From NCBI GenBank assembly GCA_964503315.1, contig CAZCZL010000006.1:124001-188000 (forward strand): a stretch of DNA of 64,000 nt, given 5' to 3'. Shown here one piece after another: positions 32,013-40,454 of this stretch. Made by a program: the position numbers and the translations under genes. Source of the DNA: FEB-12 sp964503315 (GTDB taxonomy: Bacteria; Zixibacteria; MSB-5A5; GN15; FEB-12). The notes under the pieces were generated by a model, which saw only the letters and a program-made list of their open reading frames with translations, did no database searches and was not told the DNA's origin. The number at the start of each line of letters is the position of its first letter. Position 1 is the first letter of the stretch.

Positions 32013-33220
32013 AGATTCTTATTCTCAATTGCGGATCATCCTCGGTCAAATACCAGTTGATCGACACCGATACACAGATCGCGTTGGCCAAAGGTTTGGT
32101 TTCTCGGATCGGAATGTCCGAATCGGTCCTGACGCACAAACCGTGGGATCGCCCTGAGATCAAGGTCTCCGCGGAGATCCTCGACCATATCGTAGCGGTA
32201 GAGTATGTGGTCTCGATGCTCCTCTCCCCCAACCACGGGGTGATCAAGGACAAGAACGAGATCGACGCGATCGGACACCGCGTGGTGCACGGCGGAGAGG
32301 AGTTCACTGATTCCGTACTTATCACGCCGGATCTGATGTCTACGCTCCGTTCACTGATCGAGCTGGCGCCACTGCATAATCCGCACAATATCCGTGGTAT
32401 AAATGCTTGCCTGAAGACGATGCCGAATGTCCCACAGGTCGCCGTCTTTGATACCGCCTTCCACTGGCGGATGCCCCCGCACGCGTACATATATGGTATT
32501 CCCTACGTTTTCTATAAGCGGTACTCAATCCGTCGGTACGGTTTTCACGGTACCTCGCACAAGTACGTCTGTACTCGCGCGGCTCATATGTTGGGCAAGC
32601 CGCTGGAAGAGCTTAAACTGATCACAGCGCATCTCGGGAATGGTGCGTCGATGGCGGCAGTCAATGGCGGCGTATCAATCGACACTTCCATGGGATTTAC
32701 TCCGCTTGAAGGTCTGTTGATGGGAACTCGTTCCGGTGATCTTGACCCGGCGATCATCCTGCATATCATGGCGCGCGAAGAACTTTCGCTCCACGAAGGG
32801 AACACGATGCTGAACAAGCACTCCGGCTTGGTCGGCATTTCGGGTGTTTCTTCGGATATGCGGGAGATAATCACGGCCGCCAATGGCGGAAATACCAATG
32901 CCAAACTGGCGCTGGATATCTTCTGTTATCGCATCAAGAAGTATGTCGGCTCGTACTGGGCGGCCTTGGGCGATCTGGATGCGCTCATCTTTACCGCCGG
33001 TGTCGGTGAGAATTCGGCTGTCGTCCGCGCTCTCTCCTGCTCCGGGATGGAGAAGATGGGGATCAAGATCGACGAGGCGAAAAACAACGCCGCCGTCAGC
33101 AAGGAGATGGATATCTCGACCCCAGACTCCAAAGTTCGTGTGCTCGTGATCCCGACCAATGAAGAATTGGTGATCGCGCAGGATACTCAGCGGATAGTCG
33201 AAGAGAAGATGAAAAAGTGA
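32009..33220 (+). CDS. ackA: Acetate kinase
   Basis: 403 residues. ILNCGSSSVKYQLID at the N-terminus, the substrate loop FDTAFHWRMPP, the AckA signature RRYGFHGTSHKYV with the catalytic His, the second motif AHLGNGASMAAVNGGVSIDTSMGF and TPLEGLLMGTRSGDLDP. Start is a GTG that overlaps the hbd stop. Converts acetyl phosphate and ADP to acetate and ATP. No pta is in the window. Ends before an intrinsic terminator. Confidence 0.96.
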   Translation: MKILILNCGSSSVKYQLIDTDTQIALAKGLVSRIGMSESVLTHKPWDRPEIKVSAEILDHIVAVEYVVSMLLSPNHGVIKDKNEIDAIGHRVVHGGEEFTDSVLITPDLMSTLRSLIELAPLHNPHNIRGINACLKTMPNVPQVAVFDTAFHWRMPPHAYIYGIPYVFYKRYSIRRYGFHGTSHKYVCTRAAHMLGKPLEELKLITAHLGNGASMAAVNGGVSIDTSMGFTPLEGLLMGTRSGDLDPAIILHIMAREELSLHEGNTMLNKHSGLVGISGVSSDMREIITAANGGNTNAKLALDIFCYRIKKYVGSYWAALGDLDALIFTAGVGENSAVVRALSCSGMEKMGIKIDEAKNNAAVSKEMDISTPDSKVRVLVIPTNEELVIAQDTQRIVEEKMKK

Positions 33221-33265
33221 TTTCATTTCCCACCATGAATGGTGGAGTACGAATTGAAACAGAAT

Positions 33266-33290
33266 GGGCCTCAAGTGAGGCCCTTCTTTT
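33266..33290 (+). terminator. Intrinsic terminator after ackA
   Basis: A perfect 7-bp stem (33266-33272 with 33277-33283) and 4-base loop is followed directly by TTCTTTT. It closes the hbd-ackA transcript. Confidence 0.9.
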
Positions 33291-33348
33291 GATCGGCGAT
33301 TGACGAGTTAAACCGTTAGGGCCTCTTACCAGCGAAAGCTGGGATCCA

Positions 33349-33927
33349 TTATTTCATCCCCATCCGCTTCTTCTGGGCAGTCATTTCCACAAACTCCGCG
33401 ATCCGTTTGGCACGAGTCTCGGGGCGTTTGGCGCTGGTGATCCAGCGATAGCACATTTGACAGTACTTAGGAGTCAATGCCTTGAAGTTGGCGGCGGCAA
33501 CATTATTCGCGGCGAGTGCCTTCTTCAAGTCGGCCGGGACAGGGATTGGCGGAAGGTTTCGAATTCTGCTGGTGAAAACTGGCGAGTCTTTGTGGAGCGC
33601 CGCTCTTCCGGCCTCGGTCATCAAGCCCTTTTCTACCATCTTCGCGAAACGCTCGCGAATCGGGACCGACCAAACAGATTTCTTTCGGCGCGGGGTGAAC
33701 CGCTGCTTGTATGACTCATCGTCTATACGTCGGACAGTCGTATCTATCCATCCAAAACAGATCGCTTCCTCGACCGCTTCGTCGTAAGAGACTGATGGCT
33801 TACCGGTATGTTTCTTGTAGAATCCGATCCACACTTCGGCGGCTGAGGCATGATTCTTCTTGAGCCACGCGCGCCACTTGGCGCGGGTTGCGAAGAAGAT
33901 CGGAGAAAACATCCCTTCACCGGTCAT
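33349..33927 (-). CDS. YdeI/OmpD-associated family protein
   Basis: 192 residues from the ATG at 33927, which overlaps the stop of the upstream gene as ATGA; an ATG 15 bases later has its ribosome site too close. Family pattern: FATRAKWRAWLKKNHASAAEVWIGFYKKHTGKPSVSYDEAVEEAICFGWIDT, then RFTPRRKKSVWS and a C-terminal YRWITSAKRPETRAKRI. This matches YdeI-like proteins (DUF1801/OmpD-associated), small cytoplasmic proteins with no clear biochemistry; some were linked to stress or peptide resistance. Last gene of a four-gene operon. Confidence 0.85.
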   Translation of the reverse strand: MTGEGMFSPIFFATRAKWRAWLKKNHASAAEVWIGFYKKHTGKPSVSYDEAVEEAICFGWIDTTVRRIDDESYKQRFTPRRKKSVWSVPIRERFAKMVEKGLMTEAGRAALHKDSPVFTSRIRNLPPIPVPADLKKALAANNVAAANFKALTPKYCQMCYRWITSAKRPETRAKRIAEFVEMTAQKKRMGMK

Positions 33928-34403
33928 CGCCGAATCAGTCTCCCCTCGTCGTCGCGGTCGGCGATCCCCCACTTGCTCATATCCCCTTCTGTGCGAAGAA
34001 CAGGCAGGGCATTCAGTTTTTCAGCGATTTTCTTCGTCACTTCATCAAAGCGCTCAATGTCCGGGCGAATCCTGACTTTTTGGGTGGGTCCAAAGAGAAA
34101 CAGCATCCGCTTCCGTTCTTTGGCCTGAAGTACCTCCGTGAATAGCAGCTTTCCGCCGCGAATGAGGGACTTCTGCTCGACCTGCTGCTCAGTCACTATT
34201 ACTCGATACGCGAGCAGCTGCAGTGTGCCGAAGATCGCCAGCACGATGAGCGCGCCTCCTGAGAGCATTGAGGGGGTGTGGTTCAGTTTGACCCCTTCGG
34301 CCAACCGCAAGCCGCCGTAGATAACAACCGCCAGGAAGAGAAGCAGATTAAACCATCTGCGACCGGGGGTGTAGGTGACTGAGAGTTCAGATGGGTAATT
34401 CAT
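33924..34403 (-). CDS. Two-TM protein with PH-like C-terminal domain
   Basis: 159 residues. N-terminus MNYPSELSVTYTPGRRW then two TM helices (FNLLLFLAVVIYGGLRL and MLSGGALIVLAIFGTLQLLAY) and a ~90-residue cytosolic domain (YRVIVTEQQVEQKSLIRGGKLLFTEVLQAKERKRMLFLFGP) which looks like the bacterial PH-like fold (start of strand, loop, turn-back, then a C-terminal helix DEVTKKIAEKLNAL). No family name. The N-terminal ~16 residues match those of the next upstream gene. The stop overlaps the start of the YdeI-like gene. Confidence 0.65.
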   Translation of the reverse strand: MNYPSELSVTYTPGRRWFNLLLFLAVVIYGGLRLAEGVKLNHTPSMLSGGALIVLAIFGTLQLLAYRVIVTEQQVEQKSLIRGGKLLFTEVLQAKERKRMLFLFGPTQKVRIRPDIERFDEVTKKIAEKLNALPVLRTEGDMSKWGIADRDDEGRLIRR

Positions 34404-34425
34404 TAGATACTCCAGATTCTTGCGG

Positions 34426-35007
34426 TTATCGCCTCGCAGGACGCCCTACGATCGACGAATCGAATTCATAGTAGGTGCCATTCAAACTTGCAAATCGACT
34501 GAGGTCAACCCGTATTTCCGATATAGAATTTACGTCAACTCCCTCTAATGAGTATCTCAAGTAGTATTCCCTCGACTTCCCTTCAATTGACCTGATTCCA
34601 TACGGGCCGTTCTTCCAATCCTCTCTCTCGATTCGCCCTAACGAAAACGTCCTGTTCTGAGAGGTCACTACAACATCTTTTGGATAAAATGTTAGCTCTT
34701 GGGGCCACTCCTTGGATTGGATGATTATGCTGAGATCGATAATGACATTATCAGTGCCACTATTAGAGTGCGCGTTGAGCCATGCTCTGATTGCCCCGTC
34801 GCTTGAGTTGACCAGTAATAGCTTGGTTCCAGATGTGTCTGCACTGGAAGAGAATGTCATCTCTGGCACTCTCCAATGCCACAAGTACTCGCCACCAGTT
34901 ATCAATGGCATGCAGGCCAACAGACTAAGCAAGACCGTAATGAGAAGTAAAATTAACCCGCTGCGACCGGATGTGCAGGTGACCGAAAGATCACTTGAGT
35001 ACTGCAT
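34426..35007 (-). CDS. Single-TM exported protein of unknown function
   Basis: 193 residues from the ATG at 35007 (GGGAG eight bases upstream), whose N-terminus MQYSSDLSVTCTSGRSG matches that of the following gene. An alternative start at 35067 overlaps the upstream stop (ATGA) but adds 20 unrelated residues. One hydrophobic segment (LILLLITVLLSLLACMPLI) with an extracytoplasmic beta-rich domain of ~150 residues follows. No family recognised. Sits between a TPR protein and the PH-like protein in one operon. Codon use is less biased and GC lower than in the TCA genes nearby. Confidence 0.6.
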   Translation of the reverse strand: MQYSSDLSVTCTSGRSGLILLLITVLLSLLACMPLITGGEYLWHWRVPEMTFSSSADTSGTKLLLVNSSDGAIRAWLNAHSNSGTDNVIIDLSIIIQSKEWPQELTFYPKDVVVTSQNRTFSLGRIEREDWKNGPYGIRSIEGKSREYYLRYSLEGVDVNSISEIRVDLSRFASLNGTYYEFDSSIVGRPARR

Positions 35008-35063
35008 CTCGTCGACTCCCGAGTATTTAGTTGGCATCATAAATCTGACCTGTTGTCTTGAGG

Positions 35064-36452
35064 TCATATCGTATTCTTCTTGCGCTCTTCATCTACCTTG
35101 TCAGCATCCTCATCGTTTGGGCGATAGAACCTCCAACGGTTCAACAAACTCTGGATCGGTCCCTCCAAACTAAGGCGATCGTACAGCCTGACAGCGTGTT
35201 CCAGGTGTAACGTAGCCGACGAGTCGTTTCCCGAGCTCAGATTCTCTAGACCCAAAACACCCAAGTAGTGTGCATACATTGAAAAATAGTAGTCAAGTCT
35301 GCTTGTAATAGGAGAGATATTGCTGCACCAATCATTCCAGACTGACGTTGAATCCAGGAAGCTAAGACCGGCAAGGTATTTCCCCAACTTCTCCAGATTC
35401 ACTCTCCCTGATGCAGTCGAATCATCAGTGATTCGAAAGAAAGTTCCCTCCAGCTCCAATTGAGCATAGTATTTGTCCTGGACATAGCCACATGCTCCGT
35501 CCATAAGGTAGACTGTGCGGCCGTCCTTTATCGAGGCTGCTACTATATTCTCTACGACCTTCTCGCTTGGGTTGGCCGATCGATCCGCGTTTTCCGGTGA
35601 GTTGAGTGAAGGATGTTCAAGTTCGAAACGAGACATGGTCAGAGGAAAGCGGAACCACTCTTTGAGATTCAGGACAAAATCCGGGTATGACACCAGCGAC
35701 GCAGGCACCAAGCTGATATCCGGCCTTACGGAGTCTACAACCTGCAGGCACGCAGTGGCGAGGAAGTCTACGTCCCCCCCGACGACGAGAACGGAATTCA
35801 GGTCCAGCGATTCAAGTAGTCTTCGCTGGCAGGCCAGGACAAGCGGAGGATAATAGTCTCTGGCTCGCAAGTACTTCATGTTTGCTACAAACTGATCTCT
35901 CCGACCGGTGGCAATAGCCGCTATGCACATGCTCATATTCGCATGCGCTCCCATCGGGTGTTGGTTGGCGGCCGCTCGTTCGAGACACGCAAAACTTGCG
36001 GCAAGTCTCTCTTCGTCAGAATCGACTTGCCCCAGTTGAGCTCCTCGCCACGGCCACAGTAGTTCGCCCATATTCCAATTGGCTACGAGCGCAAGAGAGT
36101 CAAGACGAAGAGCGCGACGACAGGCTCGGTATGATTTAGTTTCGTCTCCCAAATAGCGGTACGCCAGTCCCAATCCTTCGAAAGCCTCAACAGACATGCT
36201 GTCGATTTCGGCTGTCCGCTGATACTGTCTCAATGCTGCCAGGAAGTTCCCGCCATACAGCAGAGACCTTGCATCCTGAAGAAGCTTGGCCGATAGATTC
36301 TCGGGATCTACCTCTTGAAAACATGTCTTGGTGAGCCCTGGTCGAGGAGACGTCTCTGCGGAACGTGCAGAGCCCGATCCCATGATAACAATCATGACTA
36401 AGGCGAGATAGAGGATTGTCACTCGGGATGATCGATTAGAGAAATGTCTCAA
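35064..36452 (-). CDS. Exported TPR protein with a DUF2723-like C-terminal region
   Basis: 462 residues from a TTG at 36452, supported by GGAGG five bases upstream. Signal peptide or anchor (VTILYLALVMIVIMGSGSARSA). Residues ~60-165 hold three or so TPR units (YGGNFLAALRQYQRTAEI, FEGLGLAYRYLGDETKSYRAC, ALVANWNMGELLWP). The C-terminal ~250 residues contain LNSVLVVGGDVDFL, SVRPDISLVPASLVSYP and KYYAQLELEGTFFRI. These resemble the soluble tail of DUF2723 membrane proteins (pattern NA.L.T.GDND ... RPDV.VVN.SLL..P ... YL..EGL.YR), although the TM part is absent. First gene of the operon, with a hairpin just upstream. Confidence 0.7.
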   Translation of the reverse strand: MRHFSNRSSRVTILYLALVMIVIMGSGSARSAETSPRPGLTKTCFQEVDPENLSAKLLQDARSLLYGGNFLAALRQYQRTAEIDSMSVEAFEGLGLAYRYLGDETKSYRACRRALRLDSLALVANWNMGELLWPWRGAQLGQVDSDEERLAASFACLERAAANQHPMGAHANMSMCIAAIATGRRDQFVANMKYLRARDYYPPLVLACQRRLLESLDLNSVLVVGGDVDFLATACLQVVDSVRPDISLVPASLVSYPDFVLNLKEWFRFPLTMSRFELEHPSLNSPENADRSANPSEKVVENIVAASIKDGRTVYLMDGACGYVQDKYYAQLELEGTFFRITDDSTASGRVNLEKLGKYLAGLSFLDSTSVWNDWCSNISPITSRLDYYFSMYAHYLGVLGLENLSSGNDSSATLHLEHAVRLYDRLSLEGPIQSLLNRWRFYRPNDEDADKVDEERKKNTI

Positions 36453-36469
36453 GATATCCTCCCGTGTAT

Positions 36470-36500
36470 ACCTGCCGTGCTTGTGTGTCGCACGGCAGGT
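36470..36500. other. 11-bp perfect hairpin between icd and the TPR gene
   Basis: Arms 36470-36480 and 36490-36500 pair perfectly (ACCTGCCGTGC) with a 9-base loop. It lies 13 bases past the icd stop and just before the ribosome site of the TPR gene (start 36452). No T-run follows on either strand, so it may end the icd transcript by another route or stabilise its 3' end. Confidence 0.55.
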
Positions 36501-36513
36501 GTGATTGTGAATT

Positions 36514-37758
36514 CTACAGATTCTTTATGATCGCGCTCGCGAATCCCGAGGTCGGGACTTTCGTCGCACCGGTCATCTGGCGCTCCAGATCGTACGTCAC
36601 GGTCTTCTGACCGATCGTCTTCTCCAGCGCCTTCTCGATAGCGTCCGCCGATTCGCCCCAGCCCATATATCTGAGCATCAGCACGGCCGACAGCAACAGC
36701 GAACCGGGGTTCGCCATATCTTTGTCGGTGTACTTGGGTGCGGAACCGTGGGTCGCTTCGAACAGCCCGATGAAATCGCCGATATTGGCCCCCGGCGCCA
36801 TGCCGAGTCCGCCGACCTGCGCCGCGCAGGCATCGGAGAGATAGTCACCGTTCAAGTTCGGAGTGGCGAGAACATCGTATTCTTCCGGACGCAATAGCGC
36901 CTGCTGGAACATGGAATCAGCGATGCGATCCTTGATAACAATCTTCCCAGCCGGCACCTTGCCGCCAAATTTGTCGAAGACATCGTTTTCGGTCACAAAC
37001 TTGTCACCAAATTCTTTCTTGGCAACTTCATAACCCCAGTCACGAAACGCACCTTCGGTGTATTTCATGATATTTCCCTTATGCACCAGAGTCACCGACG
37101 TCCGCTTGTTGTCGATCGCGTAGTTGAGCGCCTTGCGAACCAGACGCTTCGAACCGGTGGTCGAGATCGGCTTGATACCGATACCGGAATCCGGACGAAT
37201 GGTGGTCTTCATCGTTTTGTTCAACCAGCCGATCACCTTAGCGACTTCTTTGGAACCCTTCTTCCACTCAATACCGGCATAGACATCCTCGGTATTCTCG
37301 CGGAAGATGACCACATTCATCTTTTCCGGATGAACCACCGGCGAGCCGACGCCGTTGAAATAGCGGACCGGACGGACACACGCGTACAGGTTCATCACCT
37401 GACGCAGAGTCACGTTGATGGAACGGAAACCTCCGCCGACCGGGGTCGTGAGCGGCCCCTTGAGCGCGACATAGTATTTCTTGATGGCGTCGATCGTCTC
37501 TTTCGGGAGTACTTCGCCGTACAGTTCGATCGCTTTTTCGCCGGCATAAATATCCATCCAGGCAATAGAGCGTTTGCCGTTGTAGGTCTTCTGTACGGCG
37601 GCATCAACCACGCGGCGGGTCGCCTTCATGATATCCCGGCCGATGCCATCCCCCTCGATCACCGGGATGATCGGATCGTTCGGCACGACCATCTTCTTAT
37701 TCTTGACCGTGATCGCCGAGCCTTTGGGCACGACGATATGTTTGTATTTCGAAGCCAT
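36514..37758 (-). CDS. icd: Isocitrate dehydrogenase (NADP type)
   Basis: 414 residues, the usual size for the E. coli-type dimeric enzyme. PVIEGDGIGRDIM at the N-terminus, the phosphorylation/substrate loop RSINVTLRQ, VVIFRENTEDVYAGIEW, KGNIMKYTEGAFRDWGYEVA, and the metal/cofactor region ATPNLNGDYLSDACAAQVGGLGMAPGANIG ... FEATHGSAPKYTDKDMANPGS. Converts isocitrate to 2-oxoglutarate, or the reverse in a reductive cycle. Last gene in a long run, starting 11 bases after mdh. Ribosome site GGAG before the ATG. Confidence 0.96.
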   Translation of the reverse strand: MASKYKHIVVPKGSAITVKNKKMVVPNDPIIPVIEGDGIGRDIMKATRRVVDAAVQKTYNGKRSIAWMDIYAGEKAIELYGEVLPKETIDAIKKYYVALKGPLTTPVGGGFRSINVTLRQVMNLYACVRPVRYFNGVGSPVVHPEKMNVVIFRENTEDVYAGIEWKKGSKEVAKVIGWLNKTMKTTIRPDSGIGIKPISTTGSKRLVRKALNYAIDNKRTSVTLVHKGNIMKYTEGAFRDWGYEVAKKEFGDKFVTENDVFDKFGGKVPAGKIVIKDRIADSMFQQALLRPEEYDVLATPNLNGDYLSDACAAQVGGLGMAPGANIGDFIGLFEATHGSAPKYTDKDMANPGSLLLSAVLMLRYMGWGESADAIEKALEKTIGQKTVTYDLERQMTGATKVPTSGFASAIIKNL

Positions 37759-37769
37759 TGGCTCTCCTC

Positions 37770-38696
37770 TTAGTACTTCAATACCTGAAGATGTTCTTTA
37801 TACGTGGCCGCAGATTTCTGCAGTGCTTCTAACTCATTCTTGTCGAGTTTCAGCTCGAGTATCTTCTCGATACCATTGGCGCCCAAGACAACCGGCACGC
37901 CGATGTAGATATCCTTGATGCCATACTGTCCGGTGAGCATCGCCGAAGCGGCCAACACCCGCTTCTCGTCCGAGAATACCGACTTGACCATGTCAACCGA
38001 GGCCGCCGCCGGAGCGTAAAACGCGGAGCCGGTCTTGAGGAGACGGACTATCTCGCCGCCGCCGTCAGCCGTGCGAGCGCAGATAGCATCGATCTTCTCT
38101 TTCGGGAGCAGTTCGGAGATCGGCACGCCGCCAACCGTCGTGTAACGCGGAAGCGGTACCATCGTATCGCCATGTCCACCCAGCACCATCGCCTGGACAT
38201 CAGTCACCGCCACGCCGAGTTCCATTGCGATGAACGTGCGGAAACGGATCGAGTCAAGCACCCCCGCCTGGCCAAAGACCTTGTTTGTCTTGAATCCCGT
38301 CACTTTGAACATATGGAAGGTCATCAGGTCGAGCGGATTGGAGACGACCAGCACGAACGCGTTCGGCGCGTACTTCTTGATATTCTCCGCGGCCATGCCG
38401 ACGATCTCGGCGTTTTTGATGAGCAGATCTTCGCGGGTCATACCGGGCTTGCGAGCCAGACCAGCGGTCATCACGACGATATCCGCGCCCTTGATATCCG
38501 CGTAGTCATTCGAACCGGTCACCCGGCTGTTATAGCCGCGCACTGGACCGGCCTGCGTCAGGTCGAGAGCTTTTCCCTGCGGGATCCCTTCGACGATATC
38601 CACGAGGACGACATCGGCAAAATTCGCTTCCGCCAGATAGAGCGCGCATGACGCGCCCACATTACCAGCGCCGATAACGGCGATTTTCTTATTCAT
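37770..38696 (-). CDS. mdh: Malate dehydrogenase (LDH-like type)
   Basis: 308 residues. Rossmann motif IGAGNVGASCALYLAEANFADVVLVDI, with Asp at the end of beta-2 pointing to NAD. Substrate-binding GLARKPGMTREDLL with Arg for malate, VVSNPLDLMTFHMFKVTGF, and the catalytic His in GGHGDTMVPLPRYTT. This is the tetrameric LDH-like MDH family of Chlorobi, Bacteroidetes and relatives. The ATG overlaps the stop of the LarA-like gene as ATGA, so the two are translationally coupled. Confidence 0.96.
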   Translation of the reverse strand: MNKKIAVIGAGNVGASCALYLAEANFADVVLVDIVEGIPQGKALDLTQAGPVRGYNSRVTGSNDYADIKGADIVVMTAGLARKPGMTREDLLIKNAEIVGMAAENIKKYAPNAFVLVVSNPLDLMTFHMFKVTGFKTNKVFGQAGVLDSIRFRTFIAMELGVAVTDVQAMVLGGHGDTMVPLPRYTTVGGVPISELLPKEKIDAICARTADGGGEIVRLLKTGSAFYAPAAASVDMVKSVFSDEKRVLAASAMLTGQYGIKDIYIGVPVVLGANGIEKILELKLDKNELEALQKSAATYKEHLQVLKY

Positions 38697-39955
38697 ACTA
38701 CCCTCTCTTGGGTTGAACTAATTGTATAGGTGGAATGATTTAATGACAATACAGTATGCGCGGCATCTCGGACAACCGCGACACGGGCATCGGGTCGCAA
38801 CAGCGTTGTGAGATGAGCGGAAACATCTTTGACCGGATGATAAAACACGGTACCGACGTCCAAATCCGGGATTTCGGACTTGAGACAGACAGTGATTCGT
38901 CGCTGATATTGGACCATACGGGTCAGCTTGTGTGAGCCGAACCGGTAGACCCCGTCCCCGGGACAGTTGTTTGCAGTATTCCAGCGGGAAGCTTCTTCGA
39001 AAAAGTGTTCTGAGCCTATCCCCTCTTTGCAGGCGGCAACATTGACCAGCGTGCCGCCGTCCTTGACAGCCGCCTGACAATTCTCCACCGCTTTCTGCAC
39101 CTGGTACATATTTTTGTCGAGCGGCGGCAGGACTTCGCAGATGACCGCATCATACGGCGCGGTAACATGCTGCGCGTAGATTTTTCCAGCGATAGCCACA
39201 GCCATCGTGAAACTGTTCTCAAGCGAGCCGATACAAAGAGCGCCAATGCGATGCGAGATATCCGCCACGACTTGAATGGATAGGATATTCAGGTCGGACA
39301 CAAACGCCAGAAGCGATTGCAGATGGTCGGCAACGGGATTCCCCGTGAGACGAAGCGGTGCCGCTTCGGGAGAATTCGCCATATTATGATTTCGAGTAGT
39401 GGTCGCCAGATCACAGAGGCCTGGGAATATTCCTTTGCGGCCGCCGGTGTAGCCGGCAAAGTAATGCGGCTCAACGGAGCCGATAACAATGATCGTCTCG
39501 CTCTGCTTCAGACGTTTGTTGACCGAAACCGGCTGGCCAAACCAGTCCGTACCGACATGCACCATTGAAGAACTGTCGGTAACATCGTGAAAATGAACCC
39601 GCGAGCGCACTTGCTCAAGATACTTGCCAAAGATGCTCTTGTAATGTCCCTCGGTGGGTGGCTTATGCGTTCCGGTGGCAACCAGAAAATGGGCGCGGTC
39701 GAGCGTGCCGGGATAGCGACTTTCTACCCACTCCAATACCTGCGCCGTTGGGGTATGGCGGTATCCGTCGTTGACCACAAACAGTAACGAAGAAGCGGAG
39801 AGGAATTGCTCCACTCCGCTTCGGTCAGCTTCCAGACAAAAATCGTCATAGGAGACGGGTGACGTAAACGGCATAGGCGCAAACTGGTCAACCACCACCG
39901 AATCCGGGAGTGTGACTTTCAGTTCAGACCCTCCATATGCCAGATGAATCTCCAT
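38693..39955 (-). CDS. LarA-like nickel-dependent racemase/epimerase family protein
   Basis: 420 residues from the ATG at 39955; a TTG four codons earlier is an alternative. Lactate racemase signatures: FVVNDGYRHTPTAQVL near the N-terminus, LVATGTHKPPTEGHY with a cofactor-site His, VEPHYFAGYTGGRKGIFPGLC with second His and Arg-Lys (about residue 174 region), and NHNMANSPEAAPLRLTGNPVADH. The LarA superfamily includes several 2-hydroxy-acid racemases and epimerases besides lactate. LarB, LarC and LarE, which make the nickel-pincer cofactor, are not in the window. Its coupling to mdh suggests a 2-hydroxy-acid substrate feeding malate dehydrogenase (inference). Confidence 0.82.
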   Translation of the reverse strand: MEIHLAYGGSELKVTLPDSVVVDQFAPMPFTSPVSYDDFCLEADRSGVEQFLSASSLLFVVNDGYRHTPTAQVLEWVESRYPGTLDRAHFLVATGTHKPPTEGHYKSIFGKYLEQVRSRVHFHDVTDSSSMVHVGTDWFGQPVSVNKRLKQSETIIVIGSVEPHYFAGYTGGRKGIFPGLCDLATTTRNHNMANSPEAAPLRLTGNPVADHLQSLLAFVSDLNILSIQVVADISHRIGALCIGSLENSFTMAVAIAGKIYAQHVTAPYDAVICEVLPPLDKNMYQVQKAVENCQAAVKDGGTLVNVAACKEGIGSEHFFEEASRWNTANNCPGDGVYRFGSHKLTRMVQYQRRITVCLKSEIPDLDVGTVFYHPVKDVSAHLTTLLRPDARVAVVRDAAHTVLSLNHSTYTISSTQERVV

Positions 39956-40017
39956 GATCCACGCCAACCCAAAGTCCTATGTCGTGCCCATTCTAAGTGT
40001 GGGCGAAACCTGAGTGC

Positions 40018-40428
40018 TTACTTCAGTTCCGGGAAGAAGAACGCGATCTCTATCTTCGCGTTATCATCCGAATCCGACGCATGCACGGAATTCTTCTCGA
40101 TATTCAGGCCGATCTCCCAACGCAGCGTGCCGCAGGCCGCTTTCTCGGGATTCGTTGCGCCGATAAGAGCGCGGGTATCGTCGACCGCGTTTTCTTTCTC
40201 GAGCACCATCGGTACAACCAGCCCGGAGGTCATGAAGGCGACCAGATCATTGAGGAACGGTTTCCCTTCATGCACCGCGTAAAAGCGGCGGGCGTCAGCT
40301 TCGGTCAGGCGGAGCATACGGAGCGCCACCAGTTTGAAGCGGGCTTTTTCCAGACGGTTAATGACGTGGCCGATCAGGTTACGATCGGTCGCGTCCGGTT
40401 TGATCATCAGCAGAGTTCTTGTTTTCAA
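40018..40428 (-). CDS. ndk: Nucleoside diphosphate kinase
   Basis: 136 residues. KTRTLLMIKPDATDRNLIG at the start and the active-site motif NSVHASDSDDNAKIEIAFFF with the phospho-accepting His. Start is TTG at 40428: GAGGTGA, a match to the anti-Shine-Dalgarno, lies five bases upstream and gives MKTRTLLMIKPDA as in the family; a GTG at 40437 would lie inside the ribosome site. Balances NTP pools, for example using ATP/GTP from the succinyl-CoA synthetase upstream. Confidence 0.94.
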   Translation of the reverse strand: MKTRTLLMIKPDATDRNLIGHVINRLEKARFKLVALRMLRLTEADARRFYAVHEGKPFLNDLVAFMTSGLVVPMVLEKENAVDDTRALIGATNPEKAACGTLRWEIGLNIEKNSVHASDSDDNAKIEIAFFFPELK

Positions 40429-40454
40429 ACAGGTCACCTCAAACAGATTGTTCG

